From contig JABANN010000484.1 of NCBI GenBank assembly GCA_013115125.1, positions 1-26,361 of the forward strand: 26,361 nt of DNA. The letters run 5' to 3'. Below the pieces are notes generated by a model. That model ran no database searches and was not told the origin of the DNA. It saw only the letters and a program-made list of their open reading frames with translations. Below are positions 11,088 through 19,764 of this stretch, in pieces. A program made the position numbers and the translations under genes. The stretch is from Perkinsus olseni. Lineage: Eukaryota > Perkinsozoa > Perkinsida. The stretch's first letter is position 1. Every line of letters starts with the position of its first letter.

Positions 11088-11516
11088 TTAGACGGTGGGG
11101 CACGAATAGGGATTGCCTACACAGCCGGGATCGGTGCTCTCGAAACACAGACTACCATCAGCTTTCTCGAGGATACCGAAGCAGACCGGAGGATTCTGCC
11201 AAGACTTGCAATACGAACCCCACTTGGAGTTCTTGCAACCACTCAAACCATTACACACATCCTCACAGGTCGGGGGAACCACAGGGCAAGAGACCGGCTG
11301 ATAGACAGAATCATCACAGGAAGGATCAGTCGGTTGGAAGCAATAGTCATTGTTGCCCTTCTCAAGAAGACCGAAGCATACACCATTACCCTTACAGTAG
11401 GAGCCCCAACCATAGCTCGCGCATGAAGGAGTCGCGTCACACAGCTTCTGACAGTAGTCGTCAGGACTGGCCACAACAAGACCAAGGAAAGCTGCTAGCA
11501 CAGCGAACGACTTCAT
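11088..11516 (-). CDS. Secreted protein with two 8-cysteine repeats (copy A)
   Basis: A single exon of 142 residues. Residues 1-17 (MKSFAVLAAFLGLVVAS) are a clear signal peptide. The mature part is two repeats of about 60 residues, each with eight cysteines, so 16 in total, an even number suited to disulphides. Conserved landmarks in both are W/KWGSYCK, then VCFG(L/I)LEK, then CF.xTDPxC and a final SC. This points to an ancient internal duplication. No family is recognised; a lectin, inhibitor or wall protein is possible but not shown. A paralogue of the same layout lies 945 nt upstream on the same strand (about 77 percent identical by eye). The start is the only ATG before the signal sequence. 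Confidence 0.9.
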   Translation of the reverse strand: MKSFAVLAAFLGLVVASPDDYCQKLCDATPSCASYGWGSYCKGNGVCFGLLEKGNNDYCFQPTDPSCDDSVYQPVSCPVVPPTCEDVCNGLSGCKNSKWGSYCKSWQNPPVCFGILEKADGSLCFESTDPGCVGNPYSCPTV

Positions 11517-12460
11517 TAAGAAAACGAGTAGAAAGGAATAACAGCGAGTGTTGTTTCGAGCCGTAGGTAAGCCCGAGCCTAGCCCAGCTGAGCCTAGCGT
11601 ACAACGCTAGTTGCACAACCGGGCACGTCCACATCCTTCACAAAGGACGGGACGCCTAGTAATCTGACGAGGACGCTCCTACCTGGGGAGGCGGGGTGAA
11701 TGGGCAACACCAAAAGTGAAAGAGCGCGCTCTGCTTCTTTGCTTCCAAGGAATACTAGCCTGTGTGACGCACCTGCCAGCTCGTGCTGCTCACGAATGTC
11801 TTCAGCCCGGCTGAACTAGACATCAACTCTACCGGCTTCCGGGACATTCGGTGGTATTACTTTCACATATCGCCGAATACACAACTCAGCCAACCACAGG
11901 TGATGGCCACTGGGTGACACTGTCGGGCCCAGCCTCAATTCGGCCAGGTTCTCCCTCCTACAAGGAACCGACAGACTAACCATTTCAACACGATCGTCCT
12001 GTAGTCTATCCCTACTCCCGTGTCACGTTGGAGAAACTGAGAAATCCTACACTGCTAAATTCCTAATATATACTATACCAGTCTAAGATGGAATCGCACA
12101 ATCCTACCAGTAGCAAATGACTAATGATGAACAAGCAACCACCACCTCGCGATCTTCCGACGCATCGACCTAATCAACAATGCAGCATCCGCGAAAAGGC
12201 TAGAAACAAGATTCTCGCACTCACAGATGTAAACTTGGCACCATTAACGCTAAAACGCAACAGATTCTATTGAACAGGAACAGACCTTTAGAAGATTCAT
12301 AGAGTTTCACAACAACAAAGAGGATTTAAAACAGCTTACCCCAGGAGACTCTCTGGGTAAGACACAGACGAAACCAAGCGCTCATATGGAGTGCCACACA
12401 ACGTTCATAGTAAAAAAGTTCTCCTTCACGAGAAGAGACATGATGGGGAGTCTACAGACT
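11517..12460. other. Intergenic between the two 16-Cys paralogues
   Basis: No gene is recognised. 11575-11685 resembles 12980-13085, the matching upstream region of the other copy. The rest has no recognised motif. 12050-12160 is AT-rich. Confidence 0.5.
11575..11685. repeat. Upstream block shared with the paralogous gene (copy 1)
   Basis: Segments such as AGCCTAGCG, GCACAAC, TCACAAA and AATCTGACGAGG occur in the same order as at 12980-13085. The duplication that made the two Cys-rich genes therefore included upstream DNA, or this block is a conserved promoter. Confidence 0.6.
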
Positions 12461-12886
12461 TCACAAGTTCGGGCAGGGATAGGGAACACCGGCACAATCG
12501 GAGTCGGTCTTCTCGTAGCACACACTGCCATCAGGCTTCTGGAGGACACCGAAGCAGACCGGAGGGTTCTGCCAGGTCTTGCAATACGAACCCCACTTAG
12601 AGCTCTTGCAACCACTCAAACCGTTACAAACATCCTCACAGCTAGGTGGGACCACCGGGCAAGAGACGGGCTGATAGACAGAATCGTCACAGGAAGGGTC
12701 AGTTGGCTGGAAGCAATAACCACCATCCTTGTTAAGGAGCCCGAAGCATACACCGTTCCCCTTACAGTAGGAGCCCCAACCATAACTCGCGCACAAGGGA
12801 GTTTCATCACACAGCTGCTGGCAGTACTCGTCAGGGCTGGCTAGAGCCGCAGCGAGTAAAGCTGCAAGAACACCGAAGGACTTCAT
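12461..12886 (-). CDS. Secreted protein with two 8-cysteine repeats (copy B)
   Basis: A single exon of 141 residues and the paralogue of 11088-11516. The signal peptide is MKSFGVLAALLAAALAS. All 16 cysteines are in the same places. The first repeat (residues 18-75) is almost unchanged between the copies, while the second half varies more after GVLQK. One residue is missing relative to copy A, in the loop before YCFQPTD. It probably arose by tandem duplication, since the upstream blocks also match. The function is unknown; secretion is predicted. Confidence 0.9.
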   Translation of the reverse strand: MKSFGVLAALLAAALASPDEYCQQLCDETPLCASYGWGSYCKGNGVCFGLLNKDGGYCFQPTDPSCDDSVYQPVSCPVVPPSCEDVCNGLSGCKSSKWGSYCKTWQNPPVCFGVLQKPDGSVCYEKTDSDCAGVPYPCPNL

Positions 12887-12900
12887 TAGGGCAATATCAA

Positions 12901-12914
12901 CTAAAAAGGAGAAA
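12901..12914 (-). promoter_or_regulatory. Strong 3' splice acceptor 14 nt before the start of copy B
   Basis: On the minus strand TTTCTCCTTTTTAG ends 14 nt before the ATG. Because the gene is otherwise a single exon, this suggests a 5' UTR intron or a trans-spliced leader. Copy A lacks an equally clean site. Confidence 0.55.
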
Positions 12915-12979
12915 TTCCAATGTTGTTGGGAAAATTCAACAAACCGCGGACACTACAATTTGACGAGAGTCAAGAACGA

Positions 12980-13085
12980 GCAAAGCCTAGCGAATTGAAC
13001 CACGCTACGAGCACAACTGTGCCCGTGCAAATCCGTCACAAACACTGGGACGATTGAGTGGCAGGAAATCTGACTCGGGCTTCGC
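12980..13085. repeat. Upstream block shared with the paralogous gene (copy 2)
   Basis: Counterpart of 11575-11685, about 100 nt upstream of copy B, with the same ordered motifs (AGCCTAGCG, GCACAAC, TCACAAA, AATCTGACTCGG). It is diverged more than the coding exons. Confidence 0.6.
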
Positions 13086-13394
13086 CATGCTGGAAATGAA
13101 GCATGTCTCGTACCAGAATACCTGAACAGCTTAGTACGGCTCACAGAGAATTGCGAGTTTTATCCGCGGGTGTTCGTGACCAACTCATTCGAAAGATCAT
13201 CAGATTGATCGACTACCCAAACAAAACTCTTCACGTGACGAGAGAATCCTGTTAGCTGCAACATGCTCATTTTCCATTACTAGGAGGGTCATGCTGGACG
13301 AAGTCTGAGATGTGAGCAGCTACCCAGTAGAAATAGGGCCGTACTGCAGAACGAGCCAGTCACTGGTGTACCAGAGTCCCCGTGTATCTTGCTG

Positions 13395-14989
13395 TCATTG
13401 CGGCCGTCTGCGCATCGCCGAGGTTCCATCAGCATTTTGTCCAACTGCCATATTCGGGTGGTAGTAGCGGTTGCGGTCCTCCTCGTCATCCTCGCTGTCA
13501 TCGGACATCTCACCATTACGAACTTTCTCCTGAGGGCATGGCGATAGGACTTCCCCCGGCCTTGGACTCCTGGACGGTACCGCACTCAAGCTAGATGCCA
13601 CGAGGTTACTGGAGCGAACAGTTAATGCACCGCGACCGAGAGGCACTCGCGAAAAATAGCGTTGTTCGACAGACCTGATCGGTCGGGCTCAAGGAATAGA
13701 ACCATGGAATATCTTCAGCCCGGCAGAACTCTGTACCATCTCCTCCAGCCTCCACAACATCTAAGAATTCGACAATGTCAATAAGAAGACCGAATCACAA
13801 GCTCGAAAGCTCGCAGACGCAAAGCGAAGATTCCCTCACTCGCGTAGCTTATAGCGTAGGGTAAGTTGAAGAGGCACAGGATGAGGGGAATGACGCCGAA
13901 GGGAACAATGATGAGATGAAGACGAGGGCCGCAATAAAAGATGATGTCGATGGGGTAAGGCAGCACATCCGAGCTGAAAAGACAAGGTTTGAGGGGTGCG
14001 AGGACAAGCGGTAGGCTACGCCATGGACTCGACTAGAGGATTCGTGAAGGCGGCTGCGACCATAGCGGCGCCCATCTTGGCAGTCTGATGCTGTTCCGCT
14101 TGACCACTCTTCATGATGAGATAGTTCTACCAAGGATTCAGCTGAGAGTCGGAGTACGTAGCGCTCTTACGCCTGGGAGAAGATGCGCGTAGAAGGAGCG
14201 CACTTTGAACCCAAAGTGGACGCCATAGGTTATCCACCTGACTAAGGTACTTTAATTCACTCGTGCGAAATCTCTTGCGGGAGGCCTCGTAGCTGCAGAG
14301 CACCAAGGGAAGGCGGTACCACTCACAGGATCCCCGATAGGAATAGCATAGACACGTAGAGGCGGGAGAGAGGGAGCTTCCCAGTTCCAGTTGACATGGC
14401 CAGAGCTGCCATTCCAACCATCACAGTCATCAGAGAGAAACTCCAGGTCAATATCGGGTTCCAATAGAGGAGCTCTGAGTGCAAGAAGGAGGCAAAACAG
14501 TCCTTGGCCAGTCTGGGTGGGATCTACCATCCCTCAGCCACGGTATGTACTGTACAGCTTCGTGAAGGTAGAAGTGGGTAATTATCGAACAGTTCGTGAT
14601 GGTGATCACAGCCAGCGACGTGGCGCTAACCACCATTCCTAAGACAGAGCGGCCCCGGGATAGAGGAGAATAACAGTATCACCTCCCTTAAGAGGAAGAC
14701 AACAACAAGAGCTGCAACTCATCCTGACTCACAAAAGACCTGTTCATAGAGAAACAGAGTGACCATCAGAGTGACGAGAGAGCAGGCAGCCTTCGAAGCC
14801 AGTGACACAACGCAACAGAGTCCTGTCCTAGTTACGGTTCTACCGTTCCTACAGCTACCAACTTCAAGGGCAATACGACGGGCATCCAACCTCAGCAAAT
14901 CGGTAATGAGCGCACGTGCAACAGAGGGTGAGAACGATGACGATGACGACGATGCCCACCAAGAGGGAGACGATACTAACAATGTACAT
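13395..14989 (-). CDS. Multi-pass membrane protein with acidic tail, unknown family
   Basis: Proposed exons: 14989-14877, 14827-14740, 14638-14528, 14474-14327, 14237-14171, 14108-14020, 13973-13840, 13760-13675, 13529-13395, about 320 residues. Hydrophobic segments include IVSIVSLLVGIVVVIVIVL (first exon), SLVTLMVTLFLY, MVVSATSLAVITITN, LTWSFSLMTVMVGMAALAM and LHLIIVPFGVIPLILCLF, so at least five membrane passes. The tail is acidic (MSDDSEDDEED) and ends in MRRRPQ. Acceptors are strong (CCTCCTCCTGTAG before the start, CTTGTCTTTTCAG before 13973). All joins keep phase except exon 2 to exon 3, which needs one more short exon or another site; this boundary is unresolved. No family is recognised, so transporter or channel would be a guess. 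Confidence 0.65.
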
Positions 14990-15012
14990 GTCGACTTGCG
15001 AAGTGATGGGCC

Positions 15013-15030
15013 CTACAGGAGGAGGCCCGA
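15013..15030 (-). promoter_or_regulatory. 3' splice acceptor before the multi-pass protein start
   Basis: The minus strand reads GGGCCTCCTCCTGTAG, ending 23 nt before the ATG at 14989. It is one of several acceptors placed just before start codons. Confidence 0.45.
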
Positions 15031-15110
15031 GAACTGCTGTTGGTAATCATCAACAATACTACATTCAACAGAGGAGGAGTGCCAACACTTAACAATCGTT
15101 CGAGTGGACT

Positions 15111-17297
15111 TCAACGGGCACTGCCTGGAGGGGCGGAGACCGCCGTCCCTTTCCGAAACAGCCGATTGAGCTCTGTCTCCCTCTCACTCTCCTCATCCGA
15201 GCTACTGTCGCTAGAGCTGCTGCCCCGACTACTAGAGCTGCTAGAACTACTGGAATTAGCCCGCCGCCTCCTCTGCGCTTCTTGTAGCTGCGCTAACGCC
15301 CTCTGCTGCGCCACTATCTCTCGAGCTCGTTCCTCGTTCTCCTTAACCTTCTGATTGCGAAGATTCAACAGCCTCGCCACATACCGCTTCAAGTTCCTCT
15401 GATCTCTCGGGGCCATCATGTCGACATCCAACTCCTGCAGTATTCCGGTTGTAGGGTCCAGAACCACCCCTGGACAGTTGCGCAGCTTCTTGTCGACCAC
15501 TTGACAAAGGTCCTCAGGCGTTAGCTGGTTCATATCCTCCTCCAGTTTGACCTTCTCTTCCGCCGTCAGAGGGAGCGCAGGTCCTCTGGCACCCCCTACG
15601 GCCCCCACCTTCGCCGAGTTCTCCTTCGCAGCGGAGCCGCCACTAGCTCGAGGAGTTTCGCTGAGATTTGAAACGAACTGCGTCAGCTCAGAGATCCTGT
15701 CCTGTAGCTGCTCTATCTGGGCCGTCAACTCCGACTCCGATGCCTTCGATCCACCACTTGAAATCTTGCTCTTCTTACGAGATTCCTTTACGCTCTCCTT
15801 ATCCTTGCTCTTATGAGCAACAGGCTGCTTACTGCCCTTATGACTACCAGCCTTTCCACCTCCACTAGCTTGATGCCTGTGTGTGCTCGAAGTCGGAGTA
15901 GCCTCAGGTGGCTCCTCGATCGCCGGATACTGCGCTTCAACATATTCCGCATTTCCAATCCGATAGGAGGCGTCGAACATCAATTCTGTGCACAATTTAT
16001 TCAACCGCTCCGCGGCTTTGAAGGGTTGCGAGGTTTTAGGATAATTTCTCAATGCAAATCTTACAAGTCGACGTAAGTCTCTCTCCAACTCCAAATGCGT
16101 ATTGTACTTTCCCTCTTCAACCATATGGCGGACATGTCCTAAATTAATCGGCAGCTGGCACGCACTAAAGCTGACCCCCTCGATTTGCCGAGGTAGCACT
16201 GGATGGCTGAACCAATACGGTATGCTATCAGCACCGGAAAAGCCCTGGTCGGCCTCTATTGTATTCAAGACTCCCAAGAAAACTGATCGGAAGTGGGCTC
16301 CATCTTCGCCCATCTTCGACACTGCTCCCCTCGGCATCATAATACGTGCTCCTGGATCCTTGCCACTCATCAAGATCGGACTCCCCGAGGCAGTAGTCGG
16401 TGCTGCCGAGACATTGACGGGAGCGCTACTCTTCTTTGTAGTCGAAGCCCGTCTGGGTGTGAGGCTCTGCCCTGTCTTCTGCTCATCCACAGTGCTCATC
16501 TTCATACTCGAGCTTGGCGAGTCGGGCAGGGAGGCAGCGTTCTCTCCCTGAAATTTATCACTGTTCCAAGAAACAAGTCAACTTACACTGGGTTGCCTCT
16601 CCGAAGCGTTCCGAGTACGAAGACACACAGTCCCCAGAATCTCCGATCCATGGGACAAAACTCCAAACTTAGTAATACTATCCGCAAATACAGTACAGGC
16701 CCCAGTACAAGTCAATAGAAGCTATCCAAATCAGCCCACTAGCTACGTCAGTCACTGAACGCACTCGATAGTTTCACAAGAGAAATGCCTACCGCTCGGT
16801 GCGGAGCAGATTCCCGCCCAACCATCTACTACCCTTTTCCTCTTCCCCGCGGCGCTCCTCCTCCTCAGTGCAGGCGAGCTATCGCTCACTCCATCCACGG
16901 TGCTGCTCGAGCGCGCTGCCGCCGTAGACTCCCTAGTCCTTCGCCGAGCCGAGACCGCGGCCGCAAATGACAGTTCCGCTCGAGGGGAAGCTGGAGGAGT
17001 CTTCACTTCCTCGAAGGCAAATCCAGATTCTTGCAACGCCTCGCACACCGATCCCAGCTCGGCCTCCGAGAGAAAGAGTTCTCCTCGGAAAGAATGACCA
17101 GCAGGCTCGCGATTAACGGATGGGTCTAGCGAGACGGTATCCTGAGCATCGCCAGCATCGGGAGGCGCCGGCTCAGCTGCCTTCTCGAGCTTCACCGGTG
17201 CGGTGGCTTCGTCTGCCGAGGAGAGAGTCTGGCTCATGTCCACAACGTTTGTCTCGACCGGAGGGGTTGCCGCCTCCGGTGTAGTAATGTTGCTCAT
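15111..17297 (-). CDS. BET-like bromodomain and extra-terminal domain protein
   Basis: Two-exon model: 17297-16833 and 16547-15111, 633 residues. The second exon is certain; linking the first is plausible (phase 0, donor GTAGTA) but not proved. The bromodomain lies at about 241-345: a YWF...PV loop, PINLGHVRHMVEEGKY and a final helix through KAAERLNKLCTELM. The ET domain lies at about 482-550: LTAEEKVKLEEDMNQLTPED, then CPGVVLDP and the ARDQRNLKRYVARLL-like helix (PRDQRNLKRYVARLL). A Ser/Asp/Glu-rich stretch follows, as in BET proteins. These read acetyl-lysine on histones and recruit transcription machinery through ET. One oddity: the usual YN-P in the B-C loop is NY-P here (323-325), so the acetyl-lysine-binding Asn is displaced. 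The first exon is Ala/Pro/Ser-rich with a basic end (GKRKR). Confidence 0.8.
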
Positions 17298-17298
17298 G

Positions 17299-17312
17299 CT
17301 GGTCGAAGGGAA
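17299..17312 (-). promoter_or_regulatory. 3' splice acceptor next to the BET gene start
   Basis: The minus strand reads TTCCCTTCGACCAG, followed by C and the ATG. The AG is one base from the start codon, which would give an extremely short leader. Confidence 0.45.
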
Positions 17313-17488
17313 ACCCTTGAAAGGATGCCTCCAGCCAGTCAGCCCAATAGTTCTGGGGTCCACCAGCTCGCACTCAGTCAGTTTCCATCAACGCGAGAAC
17401 AAGTTAGGAGAAATCTGGTATGTAACAATAGGCGCAATGGATCGACTAATCACCAGCAGGCCGATCCCAATTGGCCAGACCCATCTTC

Positions 17489-18311
17489 TTAGTGGGCCTT
17501 GGCGTACTTCTTGGAAGGCTTAGCGCCCTTTCCCTTCTTTGGAGCATCATCCTCCTCAGTTGCCTCCATGAACTGGTTGAGAAGGGCCGAGAAACCGCTC
17601 TTCTGAGGGTTCACGCCACCGAACGGCCGCCGCAAGGCCCTGACAAATCCAGCATGGAACAACCTCAACCAAAGAGCACTTCACCTGTGCTCATGAGGAT
17701 CTTGCTTCAGTATATGCAGCTTGAATACCTCCGAGTCGGTGAGAGCGGTAAGAGCCATAACTGAACTTAGGATCAGCGGCTGGACGAAGCCCATCCTATA
17801 GTGGATGAATACAACCTGAAAAGAAGTAGCTGCTCCCCAGCTCGCTCAGATGCTCATCGCCAGGCTCCCGGCAGCCCTCACATCCCGAGGCTTGAAGACT
17901 TACAATGAGTATTTGGATGAGTTGATTCTGTACAAGATCCATTAGCTTGCCAGTATCATATTGGTTAACGGTCATAGCCTCAACTGGCTCCATCTGTCCT
18001 AGACCTGCTCATCACAACTCGATTGCCACGACCGCGAGGCCAGTACTACCAGCGTCCTTCTCATGAGCAGGGACGATCTCTTTATCTCCCTCAGTGTTCC
18101 CCCTTATACTTCTATAAATCATCAAAAACACGCCCGTCTGCGCCGCGAGGCGGATCGCAAAAATGATTCGACCGATTATGGTCATCTGGTCCTCGCTGAG
18201 CGGCAGTTGCTTGAGTAATAACAGGACGCCGATGGGAAGCAAAGCACGCCAGAGCTTCGGTTTCTGAGGGGGCAGCGGCTGCGACTCGTTCTTTCGCTTG
18301 GATTGGGCCAT
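17489..18311 (-). CDS. PHO88/SND3 family ER membrane protein
   Basis: Four exons in phase: 18311-18050, 17983-17904, 17815-17685, 17639-17489, giving 207 residues (yeast Pho88 has 188). Two hydrophobic segments lie in the first exon (about 21-38 and 43-66), the second followed by a basic YRSIRG. Next come MTVNQYDTGKL, a third hydrophobic span VQPLILSSVMALTAL, and the family signature FKLHILKQDP...LRRPFGG, matching yeast VKIHLFGKPATGDLKRPF. The C-terminus is Lys-rich (KKGKGAKPSKKYAKAH). Members sit in the ER membrane and work in SRP-independent protein targeting, with earlier links to phosphate transport. The first intron boundary (18049-17984) was chosen because it is the only pair that keeps frame without a stop; the others are canonical. 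Confidence 0.88.
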
Positions 18312-18819
18312 ATCAAACGTGAGTGGACAACACTGATAAATGCGGCCATGGACTTTTCTACGTGCTCTGCGACCAACGGGACAGAGTGGAAAGAATATCC
18401 CCTCGAAGAACTAATGCCCCAATAGATGATACTAGCAGGAGCACTCGTTGGACCTATTGTACTTTCCTATAGCATGGACCCAGAGAGATAGCCTGCTCGT
18501 GCTAGTCCACGAGATGAGAGCACCGAATACCAACTCCCGACAGCTTTCCTGCTCATTAGGACCCTACCACAGCTTGGGCCCCAATTGCTCCGTTCAATGC
18601 ACGCATGGGTCGAGCAATGACAGAAGCAGGACTTAGAGCCTCAGGTGGCATTCTCGATTCGTAAAGTTCAGTAGCACCTCGGAAGCTGAGGGAAATCGTT
18701 CGGCAACGAAACCTTGGGAATGGGCGAGCGAGAATTGACGCGACGGAGCGAAGCGTTTCGTATTTTTCAAATTGGTGAGCGGAGCGAAGAGAATCACGTT
18801 GCGCATTTTTCGGCGACCA
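18312..18819. other. Upstream region of the PHO88 gene
   Basis: No gene is recognised. 18744-18812 holds two loose copies of CGGAGCGAAG followed by an ATTTTTC element, 36 nt apart. Their role is unknown. Confidence 0.4.
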
Positions 18820-19360
18820 TCACTGCGCAGAATGGGTTCTCATGTTTTGCAGCCAGTGTCTGAGCTCTTGCGAGGACAGCCGGCCCTCTAGCCAACCGCG
18901 GACGTGTCGGACACCGTATGTGATCGACAACCACGAACTCCGAGTGGTCTCTCCTATTAACAGTAGTGATACTCGGGAGGCACGAATCGGGACTTCACGC
19001 ATCCGCATGCTGCCCGTCGCTTCCCTGGTCAGGTTTATCTCGCCTGAGAGGGGAGCATATGACAAATCTGAATTCTACTCAGCGCGGTGGGGCGGCGCCC
19101 TATGGTACTTCGGTACCCCCAGCGTGGATGGATGGGATATCGCCGAGAGCCCGGCAAATACTCATGAGAGCTCGGGGATTCACGACCCACTTGTCACGGT
19201 AGTAGGGACGGTTGGCCGGGTAACCGGAAATAGTCGCTGGGAAAAAGCGACAGGAGGGCTCAGCGGACATATCCTCAGGTCGAGGCCGCTGGCCCATATC
19301 GTTCCTCCTCACAGTGGTGACACGACAGTCCCATTGGACACAGGGAGGAGCAGTGGGCAT
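18820..19360 (-). CDS. Hypothetical protein, two exons
   Basis: Exons 19360-19117 and 19043-18820 join in phase through donor GTACCG and the strong acceptor GCTCCCCTCTCAG, giving 155 residues. An alternative ATG at 19393 would add 11 residues. The protein is basic, with SGYPANRPYYRDKWVV in the first exon and VRGWLEGRLSSQELRHWL near the end. No family is recognised and there is no clear signal peptide or membrane span. The plus strand also has an open frame of 177 codons here, but its exon joins do not close as well, so the minus strand is preferred. Confidence 0.5.
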
Positions 19361-19393
19361 GTTAGTGGCGTGTGAATTAGCCACGATAAGCAT

Positions 19394-19764
19394 TTACTAC
19401 CACACCGATGGAGACCTAGCTGATCTTGCGTTGTTAATAGTATGCTGTCGTGCCAACCACTACTCGTGACAGTTGCATTGTATGTCCAGCTCCTGCTTGC
19501 CTTACCGACTCCACAATGCTAGTACAGAGGAAACGAGGTATTACGGTATAGGTATTCACTTTTCCTGCGCTATACCCAGTGCGAATGGCCGCTAACTTAC
19601 TACACTTCTATGCCTTTCGTGAATGAAGTGTGCCGTACCGCTCGCTCGTGGACCATATTGTCGTTCACTGTTACGCTCCTAGGGCAAGCGAAGGCGTTTT
19701 GTAATTCGTACCTGCATTACACCAGAGCATATTTCGGGGCACTTTCAGCGGAAGCGTAGTGTCA
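19394..19764. other. Divergent intergenic region, probable shared promoter
   Basis: It lies between the start of the minus-strand hypothetical and the plus-strand carboxypeptidase. No frame is convincing. Confidence 0.4.
19739..19748 (+). promoter_or_regulatory. 3' splice acceptor before the carboxypeptidase start
   Basis: GCACTTTCAG ends 16 nt before the ATG at 19765. Confidence 0.45.

Larger units (their letters stand above)
12887..13394. other. Upstream region of copy B and 3' flank of the membrane gene
   Basis: No reading frame with gene character was found. It contains the splice-acceptor-like site next to copy B and the block shared with copy A. Confidence 0.45.

Noticed and set aside
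12386-12844. Long plus-strand frame opposite the Cys-rich gene, with a like frame at 11113
   Set aside because: Antisense shadow. The minus strand has a signal peptide and conserved cysteines in both paralogues.
15547-16551. Plus-strand frames opposite the BET gene
   Set aside because: Shadows of a GC-rich coding exon whose minus strand carries the bromodomain and ET domain.
18842-19375. 177-codon plus-strand frame
   Set aside because: The minus strand gives a two-exon model with a strong acceptor and matched phase. The plus frame has no motif and its exon joins are ambiguous.
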